NCBI RefSeq assembly: GCF_900129235.1
Contig: NZ_FQUV01000004.1
Span: 124,001 to 188,000, forward strand
Origin: Litoreibacter ascidiaceicola
Lineage (GTDB): Bacteria; Pseudomonadota; Alphaproteobacteria; Rhodobacterales; Rhodobacteraceae
Direction of reading: 5' to 3'
Length of the DNA: 64,000 nucleotides
Part shown: positions 44,659 through 54,031 of the stretch, piece after piece
Layout: each line of letters begins with the position of its first letter
How positions within the stretch are numbered: the first letter of the stretch is position 1
The notes under the pieces: generated by a model
Seen by the model: the letters and a program-made list of their open reading frames with translations, nothing else
Database searches by the model: none
Told to the model about the DNA's origin: nothing
Program-made: the position numbers and the translations under genes

Positions 44659-45603
44659 TCAGTGAGAGGCATGGAATGCGCGACCGAGGCAGGCGGGCGC
44701 GGCAAGTGATGCGCGGGCTTTGCCACCCTTGCGGGGGGCCGACATTATGACCAGCACAGCGATGGTTATCAGATACGGCGACATGGACAAGTACTCCACT
44801 GGAATCGCCAACCCCGCAGCCTGCAAGTTCAGCTGCAACACGGTTACCCCGCCAAAAAGATAGGCACCCAGCAACACGCGCAAGGGACGCCAAGACGCAA
44901 AGACCACAATCGCCAGCGCAATCCAGCCCGCGCCCGCCGTCATTCCCTCGGTCCATTGAGGAACGCGAATGAGGCTAAGATACGCGCCGCCCAATCCCGC
45001 ACACGCGCCGCCAAACATGATCGCCAGCAGCCGCACCTTCACGACCTTGTAGCCAAGCGCATGCGCCGCGTCGTGGTTCTCGCCGACCGCGCGCAAGATC
45101 AGCCCTGCACGGGTGAATTTCAGCACGGCCCATGTTCCGACGCAAAGGGCCAAAGTCAGATAAACCATCAGGTCATGGGTGAAAAGAACCCGACCAATGA
45201 AGGGGATGTCGGCGAGCGGCCCGAAGTCTAGCTTCTCGACTGCGGGTGGCCGGATGCCGACATATCCCTGACCTAGCAGCGAGGATAGTCCGAGTCCGAA
45301 TAGAGTAAGTGCCAGACCCGTGGCGACTTGGTTTGACAGCAAATACTGCGTCAGTAGGCCGAAAATCAGCGACAAAATCGCCCCGCCAACAGCTGCCGCG
45401 ATAAAGCCGAATACGGGCGATCCAGTTTCAACAGCGATTGCAAAGCCGCAGATCGCACCGGTGATCATCATGCCTTCGACACCAAGGTTCAGGACGCCGG
45501 ATTTTTCAACGACCAACTCACCAAGTGCAGCCAGCAAAATAGGGGTCGCGGCCACCATGAGGGAGGCTAGCAGCAGGGTAGGGGAGATTGCGCTCAGGTC
45601 CAA
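44659..45603 (-). CDS. ABC transporter permease (BMP-type importer, second subunit)
   Basis: A 314-residue membrane protein with about eight or nine helices and the family pieces LGELVVEKSGVLNLGVEGMM and GYKVVKVRLLAIMFGGACAGLGGAYLSL. I prefer the TTG at 45603, which has GGGGGTG about 5 nt upstream and overlaps the preceding small gene by 10 nt, over the ATG at 45648. It forms the translocation pore with the permease at 45884. Confidence 0.92.
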   Translation of the reverse strand: MDLSAISPTLLLASLMVAATPILLAALGELVVEKSGVLNLGVEGMMITGAICGFAIAVETGSPVFGFIAAAVGGAILSLIFGLLTQYLLSNQVATGLALTLFGLGLSSLLGQGYVGIRPPAVEKLDFGPLADIPFIGRVLFTHDLMVYLTLALCVGTWAVLKFTRAGLILRAVGENHDAAHALGYKVVKVRLLAIMFGGACAGLGGAYLSLIRVPQWTEGMTAGAGWIALAIVVFASWRPLRVLLGAYLFGGVTVLQLNLQAAGLAIPVEYLSMSPYLITIAVLVIMSAPRKGGKARASLAAPACLGRAFHASH

Positions 45604-45887
45604 TGTACACCCCCGATCGCAAGGCAGAGTGCGCAGGTGGCAACCCATCCTGCCGTGAAACCAACGCCCATGACAGGCAGGTGAATTGCATGACTTTTGA
45701 TCGCACGCAGCCTATGCCTCACGCGTGGCACAAGCAGTGCCAGCGCTGCGAGCGCTAAAATCAGCGCGACATGTGAAAACACAAACAAAAGTCCCGCGGT
45801 GCCACCGGTTTCCATGTGCAACATCCATGGCAACATGAGACCCATCATGCCCCCCATGAAAAGTGGTGCTTTGTGCAATTGCATCAT
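45594..45887 (-). CDS. Met-rich small membrane protein inside the purine importer operon
   Basis: A 97-residue protein with three hydrophobic segments (about 9-22, 27-50 and 70-92). The first is unusually rich in methionine and has two His (for example FMGGMMGLMLPWMLHM). The ATG at 45887 overlaps the permease stop as ATGA, and its own end overlaps the next permease start by 10 nt, so it is clearly part of the operon. I recognise no family. Possible roles are a small transporter subunit or a metal-sensing or chaperone peptide. Confidence 0.72.
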   Translation of the reverse strand: MMQLHKAPLFMGGMMGLMLPWMLHMETGGTAGLLFVFSHVALILALAALALLVPRVRHRLRAIKSHAIHLPVMGVGFTAGWVATCALCLAIGGVHWT

Positions 45888-46969
45888 GCGACCTTCCTTT
45901 TGCCAAACCTGATCCGGTAGTTCGTCAACACATCCACCGCCAGCAAAAAGAACAACAACATCCCTTGGAAGGCTTGAATGGCCGCCGTCGGAACCCCCAG
46001 CATGAAGCTGGCGAGCTCGCCGCCGATATAGGTCAATGCCATAAGCAAGCCCGCCAGCAAGATGCCGAACGGGTTCAGGCGACCAAGGAAGGCCACGATG
46101 ATGGCGGTAAAACCGTAGCCCACATTGAAGTCGATGCTGACCTGACCTGCAGGACCGGACACTTCAAACAACCCCGCAAGTCCGGCGAGCGCGCCTGAGG
46201 TGCCAAGGCAGAACAGGATCAAGCGCGCAGGATCCACCCCGCCGAAACGTGCGGCTTTCGGGGCTTGGCCAGCCAGCCGAATGTGGAAGCCCATCATGTG
46301 TTTCGAGAACAAGACGTAAGCGAAGATCACGGCGATGATCGCTGCGACAACACCCCAATGAAGGCCTGTGTTGGGCAAAAGCTCTGCGTTGAAAGCTGAC
46401 GGGTAGTCTTTGAAATTCCGCGACCCCGGGAAGCCGTTCCCTTCAGGGTTGCGCAACGCGCCCAGCGCCATCGAGGCCAGAATGAACTCCGCCACATAAA
46501 CCAGCAGAAGCGAAACCAGAATTTCGTTGGTATGAAACTTCACCTTCAACAGGCCCGGGATCATCGCCCAAAGAAAACCACCCAACGCGCCGGCGATGAC
46601 CATAAGCGGGAAAATGAAGAAGCTTTCAGTTGGATAGAAGGCGAGCCCAACAGCGGCACCGGACAGTGCTCCGATGATGTATTGCCCCTCGGCCCCGATG
46701 TTCCAGACGCCTGCGCGAAACCCCATCGCCAATCCGGTTGCGATCAGGATCAACGGCGCGGCCTTCACCAAGAGTTGCGGGCGTGAGAAGGCCGCGAATT
46801 GTTCGTTGAACAACGGGTCCCAGAAGATCGTGCGGATGGCCTCGAACGGGTCCTTGCCAAGCAGGGCGAACATGATGCCACCGGCGATCATCGTGGCCAC
46901 AACGGCGAAGACCGGCGTGATCGCCGTCCAAAGCTTCGAGGGTTGTGGCCGTTTTTCCAGGACGATCAT
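45884..46969 (-). CDS. ABC transporter permease (BMP-type importer, first subunit)
   Basis: A 361-residue inner-membrane protein of the nucleoside-importer permease group. Characteristic pieces are LILIATGLAMGFRAGVWNIGAEGQYIIG and the cytoplasmic ARFGGVDPARLILFCLGTSGALAGLAG loop. Its start overlaps the ATPase stop as ATGA. Together with the permease at 44659 it forms the membrane channel. Confidence 0.93.
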   Translation of the reverse strand: MIVLEKRPQPSKLWTAITPVFAVVATMIAGGIMFALLGKDPFEAIRTIFWDPLFNEQFAAFSRPQLLVKAAPLILIATGLAMGFRAGVWNIGAEGQYIIGALSGAAVGLAFYPTESFFIFPLMVIAGALGGFLWAMIPGLLKVKFHTNEILVSLLLVYVAEFILASMALGALRNPEGNGFPGSRNFKDYPSAFNAELLPNTGLHWGVVAAIIAVIFAYVLFSKHMMGFHIRLAGQAPKAARFGGVDPARLILFCLGTSGALAGLAGLFEVSGPAGQVSIDFNVGYGFTAIIVAFLGRLNPFGILLAGLLMALTYIGGELASFMLGVPTAAIQAFQGMLLFFLLAVDVLTNYRIRFGKRKVA

Positions 46970-48525
46970 GCAAGAGCCTCCGACGATGCTGGTACAGGAT
47001 CAAGATCATGCGCCCCGCCCATCATCAGACCGATCTGATCCACCGTTAGTCCGGATGCTTCGACAGGCTGGCTCAAGCGTCCTTCGTTAAGGGCGGCGAA
47101 GCGGTCAGAAATCTCCATTAGCTCGTCCAGATCCTGACTGATCACAACGATCGCGGCCCCTGCTGACGCCAAGTCCAGCAAGGCTTGCCGGATGGCTGCT
47201 GCCGCGGAGGCATCGACGCCCCATGTCGGTTGATTTACCACCAGCACTGACGGGTTTTGCAGAATTTCCCGCCCGATAACGAATTTCTGCAAGTTACCAC
47301 CAGACAGAGCCCGCGCTGCCGTGTTCGCCGAGGGCGTGCGCACGTCGAATTCTTGAATGATCTTTTTGGCAAATTCGCGTGTTCTGCCCCAATCTATCAT
47401 GCCACGGGTTTCCAGACCTTCGCGCACCGCACCCGAAAGCAATGCGTTCTCGGTCAGCGACATATCAGGGGCCGCTGCATGGCCCAAACGCTCCTCCGGG
47501 GCGGCCAGCATGCCAAGCGCGCGACGTGCATTCGGACCCTTGTCACCGACAGCGTTCCCCAGCAGCCGCACCTGCGATGCGCCTACTAGAATTTCACCCG
47601 AAATCACCGAACACAACTCGTCCTGCCCGTTGCCCGCCACGCCGCCGATGCCAAGGATTTCACCCATTTGCACCGCCATATTTATATCTTTCAGCGAGGT
47701 GCCGAACGCGGTTCGAGCTGGCACGTCTAGCGCCTCAATCTCCAGCGCCACTTCTTGCGGAACACGTGGGGCTTTCAGCGGCACATGGAGCACCTCGCCA
47801 ACCATCATCTCAGCCATAGCGCGCGCAGTTTCCTGACGCGGATTACAGGTCCCGACCACCTTGCCCAGTCGCAATACCGTCGCGTGATCACACAAGGCGC
47901 GAATTTCTTCCAGTTTGTGTGAAATATACAGGATTGAACATCCCTCGCCGCGGAGCTTTTCCAAGGTTTGAAACAGAATAGCGACTTCTTGCGGTGTCAG
48001 AACCGAAGTCGGCTCATCCATAATCAGCAGCTTGGGGTTTTGCAGCAAACAGCGAATGATTTCGACGCGTTGGCGCTCACCTGCGGACAAATCGCCGACC
48101 AGCTGGTCCGGATCCAGCGGCAGGCCATAGTTTTGGGACACCTCGCGAATACGCGCAGCGAGGTCGCGCATTTTCGGCGGATTTTCCATGCCGAGGGCAA
48201 TGTTCTCGGCCACATCCAACGCCTCGAAAAGCGAGAAGTGTTGAAACACCATCGCCACACCTGTTGCGCGCGCCGCACGCGGCTCGGACGGTGCGTAGGG
48301 CATGCCTTTGAAGGTCATCGTTCCGGCGTCGGGCTTCACCAGCCCGTATATCATTTTGACAAGGGTGGATTTGCCCGCACCATTTTCACCAAGCAGCGCG
48401 TGCACCTCGCCGGGGCGAATGGCGAATGAGACTTGGTCGTTGGCGACGACACCGGGATAGGCCTTGGTCAGGCCGGCGATTGTCAGCAGGTCTTCACCCG
48501 CTGTGCTGAGACGCTCCTCCGTCAA
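46966..48525 (-). CDS. ABC transporter ATP-binding protein (two ATPase domains)
   Basis: A 519-residue double-ATPase subunit that powers the BMP-type importer. The first domain has Walker A LLGENGAGKSTLVKMI, signature LSAGERQRVEI and Walker B LLIMDEPTSVL. The second has the signature LSGGNLQKFVIGREI and LVVNQPTWGVD, where the usual Walker B ending D-E is N-Q, so this site is probably inactive or weak, as common in sugar/nucleoside importers. Start overlaps xdhC stop as ATGA. Confidence 0.94.
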   Translation of the reverse strand: MTEERLSTAGEDLLTIAGLTKAYPGVVANDQVSFAIRPGEVHALLGENGAGKSTLVKMIYGLVKPDAGTMTFKGMPYAPSEPRAARATGVAMVFQHFSLFEALDVAENIALGMENPPKMRDLAARIREVSQNYGLPLDPDQLVGDLSAGERQRVEIIRCLLQNPKLLIMDEPTSVLTPQEVAILFQTLEKLRGEGCSILYISHKLEEIRALCDHATVLRLGKVVGTCNPRQETARAMAEMMVGEVLHVPLKAPRVPQEVALEIEALDVPARTAFGTSLKDINMAVQMGEILGIGGVAGNGQDELCSVISGEILVGASQVRLLGNAVGDKGPNARRALGMLAAPEERLGHAAAPDMSLTENALLSGAVREGLETRGMIDWGRTREFAKKIIQEFDVRTPSANTAARALSGGNLQKFVIGREILQNPSVLVVNQPTWGVDASAAAAIRQALLDLASAGAAIVVISQDLDELMEISDRFAALNEGRLSQPVEASGLTVDQIGLMMGGAHDLDPVPASSEALA

Positions 48526-49457
48526 ACCGCGACATCCTTCCCCAAGGCCTTCGTTTGCAAGGACATCAGTAGCTCAGATGCAACGCCCACCGCAATGGCC
48601 TGAGGGTGCTTCCCCAGGACAGGTTGCCCGATCGGGCATTGAATGCGGGAAATTTGTGCGTCCGTGTGGCCAAGCGTGCGAAGCCTTGATCTAAACCGCG
48701 CCCATTTGGTGGCCGAGCCGATGAGCCCCGCGCTGGCAAAGCCGTGCGCCAGCAGCCGGTGGCACAGGTCCAGATCGAACACATGTGAGTAGGTCAGGAT
48801 CAGATGATGCGCATCGCGTGGCGCATGCGGCACGGCGTCGGGAATGTTGACAGCTGTCAACTCGTTAATAATAAATGAATTTTTGTCGCCTTGGCTGTTG
48901 GGAAAGCGGTCGGGCGCGCTATCCACCCATGTGATATCAACCGCCTGCGTGGGGGCGATGACATCGACAATCGCCCGCCCGACATGTCCCGCGCCCCAAA
49001 CCCAAAGCGGCACACGGGCGGGCTGCACCGGCTCGAACAGCCAGCCTTGATCGAAAACTAGGTCATGGCCCGACCCGTTGCGATCTTGCGATTTTGCGCG
49101 CTTGATTTCCAAGGGTTCAGCCGCATTCCCTTCGACGCGGCGCAGATAGTTATTTGAGACATCTGGTAAACGCTCAAAGACTTCAGTGACCAAAGTCACC
49201 GACCCACCGCAGCATTGTCTCAAAGCCGGGCCAAGCGGCACGCGGGTGACCGTGGTCGCCGTCGCTTCGAGCGCCCGTCTCGCGGCCTCGAGTTCCAGCG
49301 CGCCACCGCCAATGGTGCCTGATTGCCCACCGTCCCAGACAAGCATGGATGCACCCGCTTCGCGGGGGCTGGAGCCCTGATGAGACGCAATGACAACACG
49401 TGCTGCACGCCCATGTTGTTCCAGCGCGTTACGCAGTCCTTGGACATCGAAGCTCAC
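48522..49457 (-). CDS. xdhC: Xanthine dehydrogenase accessory protein XdhC
   Basis: A 311-residue chaperone that binds and inserts the sulfurated molybdenum cofactor into XdhB. The N-terminal XdhC/CoxI motif region has VVIASHQGSSPREAGASMLV and GTIGGGALE; a Rossmann-like C-terminal half has LWVWGAGHVGRAIVDV and GLIGSATKWARFRSRL. The start overlaps the xdhB stop as ATGA. Confidence 0.95.
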   Translation of the reverse strand: MSFDVQGLRNALEQHGRAARVVIASHQGSSPREAGASMLVWDGGQSGTIGGGALELEAARRALEATATTVTRVPLGPALRQCCGGSVTLVTEVFERLPDVSNNYLRRVEGNAAEPLEIKRAKSQDRNGSGHDLVFDQGWLFEPVQPARVPLWVWGAGHVGRAIVDVIAPTQAVDITWVDSAPDRFPNSQGDKNSFIINELTAVNIPDAVPHAPRDAHHLILTYSHVFDLDLCHRLLAHGFASAGLIGSATKWARFRSRLRTLGHTDAQISRIQCPIGQPVLGKHPQAIAVGVASELLMSLQTKALGKDVAV

Positions 49458-51733
49458 GCGCGCAATTTCTGGCAGGCCAGCAACACCCGCTCGGCGGTGG
49501 CCGGCGCATCAAGGTCTGGAAAGGCCTCGCCGCAAGCTGAAATTGCATCGGAAAGAGCTGACCACGCGGAAATACCAAGCATCAAGGGCGGCTCTCCCAC
49601 GGCTTTGGATTTGAACACGGTCTCGGCGCGATTCTCGCCATCCCAGAGGGCCACGTTGAAAATGTCGGGCCGGTCCGAGGCGGCGGGAATTTTGTAGGTC
49701 GAAGGCGCGTGTGTTTTCAGGGAGCCTTTCGCGTCCCAGACCAGCTCTTCTGTCGTAAGCCAGCCTGCGCCTTGCACGTAGCCACCTTCGATCTGCCCGA
49801 TATCCAACGCAGGGTTCAGAGAGCGCCCGCAATCATGCAAAATATCCGCCCGAAGTATCCGGTTTTCGCCGGTCAGCGTATCTATGACGACTTCGGTGAC
49901 AGCAGCGCCGTAAGCGAAATAGAAAAACGGTCGACCATGCCCCTTGATGCGGTCCCATTGAACCTCCGGGGTGGCGTAAAACCCTGTCGCCGAGAGAGAT
50001 ATGCGGTTTTGGTAGGCCTTCGACGCGGCGTCGGCGAAGCTCATCTCGTGATCATCAAACCGCACCAAGCCGTCCTCGAATACAACCTCGCCATCGCTCA
50101 AAAACGCAGCCATCCGGCCTTTGATCGTTTCGCATGCGTTCAAAACGGCCATGCCGTTCAAGTCCGAGCCGGACGAGGCCGCCGTCGCGGAGGTGTTCGG
50201 AACTTTTCCGGTGTCGGTCGCAGTTATCTTAACAAGGTCAAGCGGCACGCCAAAAGAATGCGCAGCAACTTGCGCCACTTTGGTGAACAGTCCCTGACCC
50301 ATCTCGGTGCCGCCATGGTTCAAATGGATCGAGCCGTCCTGATATACATGCACCAAGGCCCCCGCCTGATTGAGATGGGTAAGCGTGAACGAGATTCCGA
50401 ATTTAACCGGCGTGATTGCGATGCCGCGCTTCAGAACCGGGTTCTTGTCATTCCATTCCGCAACCGATTTTCGCCGCGCCTGATAGTCCGAGGATATCTC
50501 CAGCGCATCCACCATTTCGCGAATGATGCTATCGGTCACCTCCATCCCGTAAGGCGTGGTTTGGGGTTTCATCTTGGCAGAAATATTCCCGCCGGAGGCA
50601 TAAAAATTCTCGCGCCTCACCTGCAAGGGATCCAGACGTAAATGATGTGCGATATGATCCATCACACGTTCGATCCCGACAACGCCCTGCGGTCCGCCAA
50701 ACCCACGAAACGCCGTGTTGCTCTGGGTGTTGGTCTTCAGCCGGTGCGAGGTGATCCGGGCATGGTCAAGATTATACGCATTGTCGGCATGCAGCATGGC
50801 GCGGTCGGCGACGGGCAAAGACAGGTCCTGCGCCCAGCCACAGCGGGCATAATGGGTGAAATCTATCGCCTCGATGCGACCACGTGCGTTAAATCCAACA
50901 TCATACTCGATGCGAAATTCGTGACGTTTCCCCGTGATGATCATGTCATCGTCGCGGTCGTAGCGCATTTTGACAGGGTGGCCGTGCTTGTCGGCAACCA
51001 CAGCACAGGCCACACAGAGCGCGTTGCCCTGACTTTCCTTGCCACCAAAGCCACCACCCATGCGGCGCACTTCAACACGCACTGCATTCATCGGGCGGCC
51101 AAGGGCCTCGGCTACTTTGTGCTGGATTTCCGTAGGGTGCTGTGACGACGCATGAACCACCATATCGCCGCCCTCTTGCGGCACGGCGAGGGCCGCATGG
51201 CCTTCCAGATAGAAATGCTCCTGACCGCCGATCTCGAAACTGCCTTGCAAACGGTTGGCGGCTTTGCCCAGATGCGCTTCGGTATCTCCTTTGGTGTAGA
51301 CGCGAGGACCCTCTTCAAACCGCGCGTTTGCAGCGATCGCTTCGTCAATCGTCAGAATTGGCTCTTGCGCGTCATAGTCGATCTTTGCCAACCGTGCGGC
51401 TTTGCGTGCGGCAAGATGGGACGTCGCAACAACAAGAAATATCGGCTGGCCAAGATAATGCACGTCTTCAACGGCCAGCAACGGCTCGTCGTGGTTGGAC
51501 GGGCTTACATCATTGTCATGGGGCAGGTCGGATGCGGTCAGCACGTCCACAACCCCCTCGGCGCGACGTACATCCGTCAGATCAACACTGATGATCCTGC
51601 CTTTAGCGATCGAGCTGAGCCCAAAGGCCAAGTGCAACGTGCCCCGCGGCGTTGGAATGTCGTCGGTATATCTGGCCGCGCCTGTCACATGGAGCGGGCC
51701 TGCGTCGTGGGCGGTGTTCTTCCCTACACTCAT
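49454..51733 (-). CDS. xdhB: Xanthine dehydrogenase, molybdopterin-binding subunit
   Basis: A 759-residue large subunit oxidising hypoxanthine and xanthine to urate. MoCo-site motifs are present: [29 protein letters not shown] and [15 protein letters not shown], and a late conserved Glu-containing loop [14 protein letters not shown] precedes the ATG at 51733, which overlaps the xdhA stop as ATGA; a longer upstream reading frame would overlap xdhA heavily and is rejected. Confidence 0.95.
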   Translation of the reverse strand: MSVGKNTAHDAGPLHVTGAARYTDDIPTPRGTLHLAFGLSSIAKGRIISVDLTDVRRAEGVVDVLTASDLPHDNDVSPSNHDEPLLAVEDVHYLGQPIFLVVATSHLAARKAARLAKIDYDAQEPILTIDEAIAANARFEEGPRVYTKGDTEAHLGKAANRLQGSFEIGGQEHFYLEGHAALAVPQEGGDMVVHASSQHPTEIQHKVAEALGRPMNAVRVEVRRMGGGFGGKESQGNALCVACAVVADKHGHPVKMRYDRDDDMIITGKRHEFRIEYDVGFNARGRIEAIDFTHYARCGWAQDLSLPVADRAMLHADNAYNLDHARITSHRLKTNTQSNTAFRGFGGPQGVVGIERVMDHIAHHLRLDPLQVRRENFYASGGNISAKMKPQTTPYGMEVTDSIIREMVDALEISSDYQARRKSVAEWNDKNPVLKRGIAITPVKFGISFTLTHLNQAGALVHVYQDGSIHLNHGGTEMGQGLFTKVAQVAAHSFGVPLDLVKITATDTGKVPNTSATAASSGSDLNGMAVLNACETIKGRMAAFLSDGEVVFEDGLVRFDDHEMSFADAASKAYQNRISLSATGFYATPEVQWDRIKGHGRPFFYFAYGAAVTEVVIDTLTGENRILRADILHDCGRSLNPALDIGQIEGGYVQGAGWLTTEELVWDAKGSLKTHAPSTYKIPAASDRPDIFNVALWDGENRAETVFKSKAVGEPPLMLGISAWSALSDAISACGEAFPDLDAPATAERVLLACQKLRA

Positions 51734-53085
51734 GGGCGCACCTCCAGCACGGATGCGGGAATTCCAAGGCTTTCCACATAGACGCGTCGCAACATGTTTT
51801 GCGCCGCTTGCATGCGGTAGTCCGCAGAGGCGCGCATGTCGCTCATCGGGGTGAAGTCCTTGGCAAAGCCTGCCAAGGCGGCTTCCATATTTTCCTCGGA
51901 CCACGCTTTGCCGATCAGCGCGTCTTCAACATGCGTTGCCCGTTTCGGCGTTCCCGCCATGCCGCCAAAGGCAATGCGCGCCTTTGCGACTGAGCCACCA
52001 GCGACCACGATGTTGAAACATCCGCAAACTGACGAGATATCCTGATCAAAGCGTTTGGACAGCTTGTAGCATTTCACCGTATCGCGCTGCTTGGGGATGG
52101 TGATAAATTCAACGAATTCGCCCTTCTGCCGATCTTGCTTGCCGTATTCGAGAAAAAAATCTTCGATCGGCATCTCGCGTCGTGCGTCGCCCTTGCGCAA
52201 ATGCAGCGTTGCCCCAAGCGCGATCAGCGCAGGCGGGCCGTCCCCGATGGGGGAGCCATTGGCGATGTTGCCTCCAAGCGTTGCCGCGTTGCGTACTTGG
52301 GTGGAGCCGTAGCGGCGCAGTAGTTCTGCAAATGACGGGTAGAATGGCTTCACCGCCTCCAACAACTGCGTGATTGTGCACGCAGCGCCAATGCGCAGGC
52401 CGTTTTTGGTGACCTCGATCCGTTGCAAATCGGAGCAGCGTCCGGTGAAGGCAACCTTGCCCAAGTCCTGAAGGCGCTTGGTCACCCAAAGACCTACATC
52501 CGTTGCCCCGCCAATCAGCGTAGCGTCGGGGTTTGCCTCGTACCAAGCGGCGAGTTCGTCAGAGCTTTCCGGCATCGGGTAGGGGGCTTCGGCTTGAACA
52601 TGGCTGTCAGCAATCCAGTCAGGCACATCCTCGCGTGATGCAGCTTCCGCCGCGCGAATGATGGGCGCGTAGCCGGTGCAGCGGCACAAGTTGCCCGCAA
52701 GCTGATCCTCGTGATCGGTCGCGCCATTGGCATGCGCAGCAGCCATTGTGGTGATAAATCCCGGCGTGCAAAACCCGCATTGGGAGCCGTGATGCTCTAC
52801 CATCGCGCGTTGCACAGGGTGCAGATCACCGTTCGGTCCAGCGATCCCCTCTACCGTGCGCACCGCGCGGCCGGAAAGCTGAGGCATGAACAGGATGCAG
52901 GCATTCATGGCGCGGATAATGCCGTCCTCACCGGTGACCATTACGGAGCAGGCCCCGCAATCGCCTTCGTTGCAACCCTCCTTCGTTCCCGTCATTCCGC
53001 GCCGTTCGCGCAAAAAATCAAGCAACGTCTCGGTGGGGCCGACCTCGGCCTCCACGGTCTCTCCGTTCAGAAGAAACGTTAACAT
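51730..53085 (-). CDS. xdhA: Xanthine dehydrogenase, FAD/iron-sulfur small subunit
   Basis: A 451-residue subunit with two [2Fe-2S] clusters and FAD. The first cluster motif is [14 protein letters not shown]; the second is QCGFCTPGF with [10 protein letters not shown]; the FAD site is in the [20 protein letters not shown] region. It opens a seven-junction operon ending at the BMP protein. The 125-nt gap upstream contains a GC-rich hairpin-prone piece (GCGCGC and GGCGCGCGGG near 53125-53160) but no operator I can name. Confidence 0.95.
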   Translation of the reverse strand: MLTFLLNGETVEAEVGPTETLLDFLRERRGMTGTKEGCNEGDCGACSVMVTGEDGIIRAMNACILFMPQLSGRAVRTVEGIAGPNGDLHPVQRAMVEHHGSQCGFCTPGFITTMAAAHANGATDHEDQLAGNLCRCTGYAPIIRAAEAASREDVPDWIADSHVQAEAPYPMPESSDELAAWYEANPDATLIGGATDVGLWVTKRLQDLGKVAFTGRCSDLQRIEVTKNGLRIGAACTITQLLEAVKPFYPSFAELLRRYGSTQVRNAATLGGNIANGSPIGDGPPALIALGATLHLRKGDARREMPIEDFFLEYGKQDRQKGEFVEFITIPKQRDTVKCYKLSKRFDQDISSVCGCFNIVVAGGSVAKARIAFGGMAGTPKRATHVEDALIGKAWSEENMEAALAGFAKDFTPMSDMRASADYRMQAAQNMLRRVYVESLGIPASVLEVRP

Positions 53086-53210
53086 ATGGAATTTATCCTG
53101 CCGCGTTACCTGTTGGGTGTCCCGAGATGCGCGCTTTCGATGCGACGTAGAAGGCGCGCGGGATTAGCTGACGCCTAGGAAAGCGCAGGAAAGTTCATTT
53201 GGCAAGTGTT

Positions 53211-53513
53211 TCAGTTTTTCGGACCAAGAGTTTGCGCTTCCCAAGCTTGCCGTTGCCATTCTAGCCAACCTTGCAGCGGGATCAGCGCGTTCGGTTCCAT
53301 CCAGCAAATGCGCTGCCGCCCTTCCTTGCGCGTGGCGATGATGCCGCCAGCTTCCATAACTTTGATATGTTGCAAGAAAGACGGAAGCGCCATGTCATGT
53401 GGCGCGGCCAGTTCTTTGACCGCGGCTGGCCCGTGGGCCAAGCGTTCGATGATGGCGCGGCGGGTAGGATCGCCGAGGGTCGCAAAAAGGGTATCGAGTG
53501 AATGGTTAGCCAT
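53211..53513 (-). CDS. ArsR-family winged-helix regulator
   Basis: A 100-residue DNA-binding protein with an ArsR-type fold: LDTLFATLGDPTRRAIIERLAHG, then the recognition helix ALPSFLQHIKVMEAGGII and the wing RKEGRQRICWMEP. No metal-binding Cys pair is visible, so it may be of the SdpR or non-metal type. The ATG at 53513 is taken; no ribosome site is obvious and the message could be leaderless. The target is unknown; the divergent gene side faces the small secreted protein region. Confidence 0.85.
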   Translation of the reverse strand: MANHSLDTLFATLGDPTRRAIIERLAHGPAAVKELAAPHDMALPSFLQHIKVMEAGGIIATRKEGRQRICWMEPNALIPLQGWLEWQRQAWEAQTLGPKN

Positions 53514-53547
53514 GCAGCTAACTAACATCGGTAGTGCTGCCGGGCAA

Positions 53548-53573
53548 GAGCCCCCCAGTTGCGTGGAGGGCTC
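53548..53573 (-). terminator. Probable terminator of the small secreted-protein gene
   Basis: GAGCCCCCCA and TGGAGGGCTC form a 10-bp stem with one mismatch and a 6-nt loop, 10 nt after the stop at 53583 on the minus strand, followed by a short TCTT tail. Confidence 0.5.
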
Positions 53574-53582
53574 GATCGTCGC

Positions 53583-53900
53583 CTAGAAGGGCAGGAACCC
53601 GTCGGACAGATCGTAGGGTTTAACGGCCATCAGGGGTTGGTCCCCTTCATAGGAGAACACGAAGATATGCGCCTGATCGTTTGCAAGCGTAATACGGCAG
53701 AAGACCACGTCCGTATCGAACTGCGCAGGGCATCCTTCGAGGTCGGCATGCTCAACCGAGGCCTCAAAGGTTTCATAGGTGAATGTGCCGTTGGGAAGAT
53801 AGGCGGTATCCGAGGAATGAGTTGAATCATCAGCGCCGGACGCGACCGCGGTGGTTGCAATTGCCAGCGTCAGAAGAGCGGTTAAGGGGAGTGTTTTCAT
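53583..53900 (-). CDS. Small secreted protein of unknown function
   Basis: A 105-residue exported protein: signal peptide with cleavage near AVASG, then an acidic domain containing two Cys (EGCPAQFDTDVVFCRITL) that probably form a disulfide. The last part, HIFVFSYEGDQPLMAV, is beta-like. AAAGGA lies before the ATG. No known family is recognised. Confidence 0.75.
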   Translation of the reverse strand: MKTLPLTALLTLAIATTAVASGADDSTHSSDTAYLPNGTFTYETFEASVEHADLEGCPAQFDTDVVFCRITLANDQAHIFVFSYEGDQPLMAVKPYDLSDGFLPF

Positions 53901-54031
53901 TTCCGAGTCCTTTTGTCAGATATTATATTTCCTATAAAATGAGTCGGAATTAGGCAAGCAGATGTTTTGCAATCCGGTTTCAGTCACTTTCGGGGGTGTT
54001 CGAGAGGTCGCGTGCGTCCTAATGTGACGCC

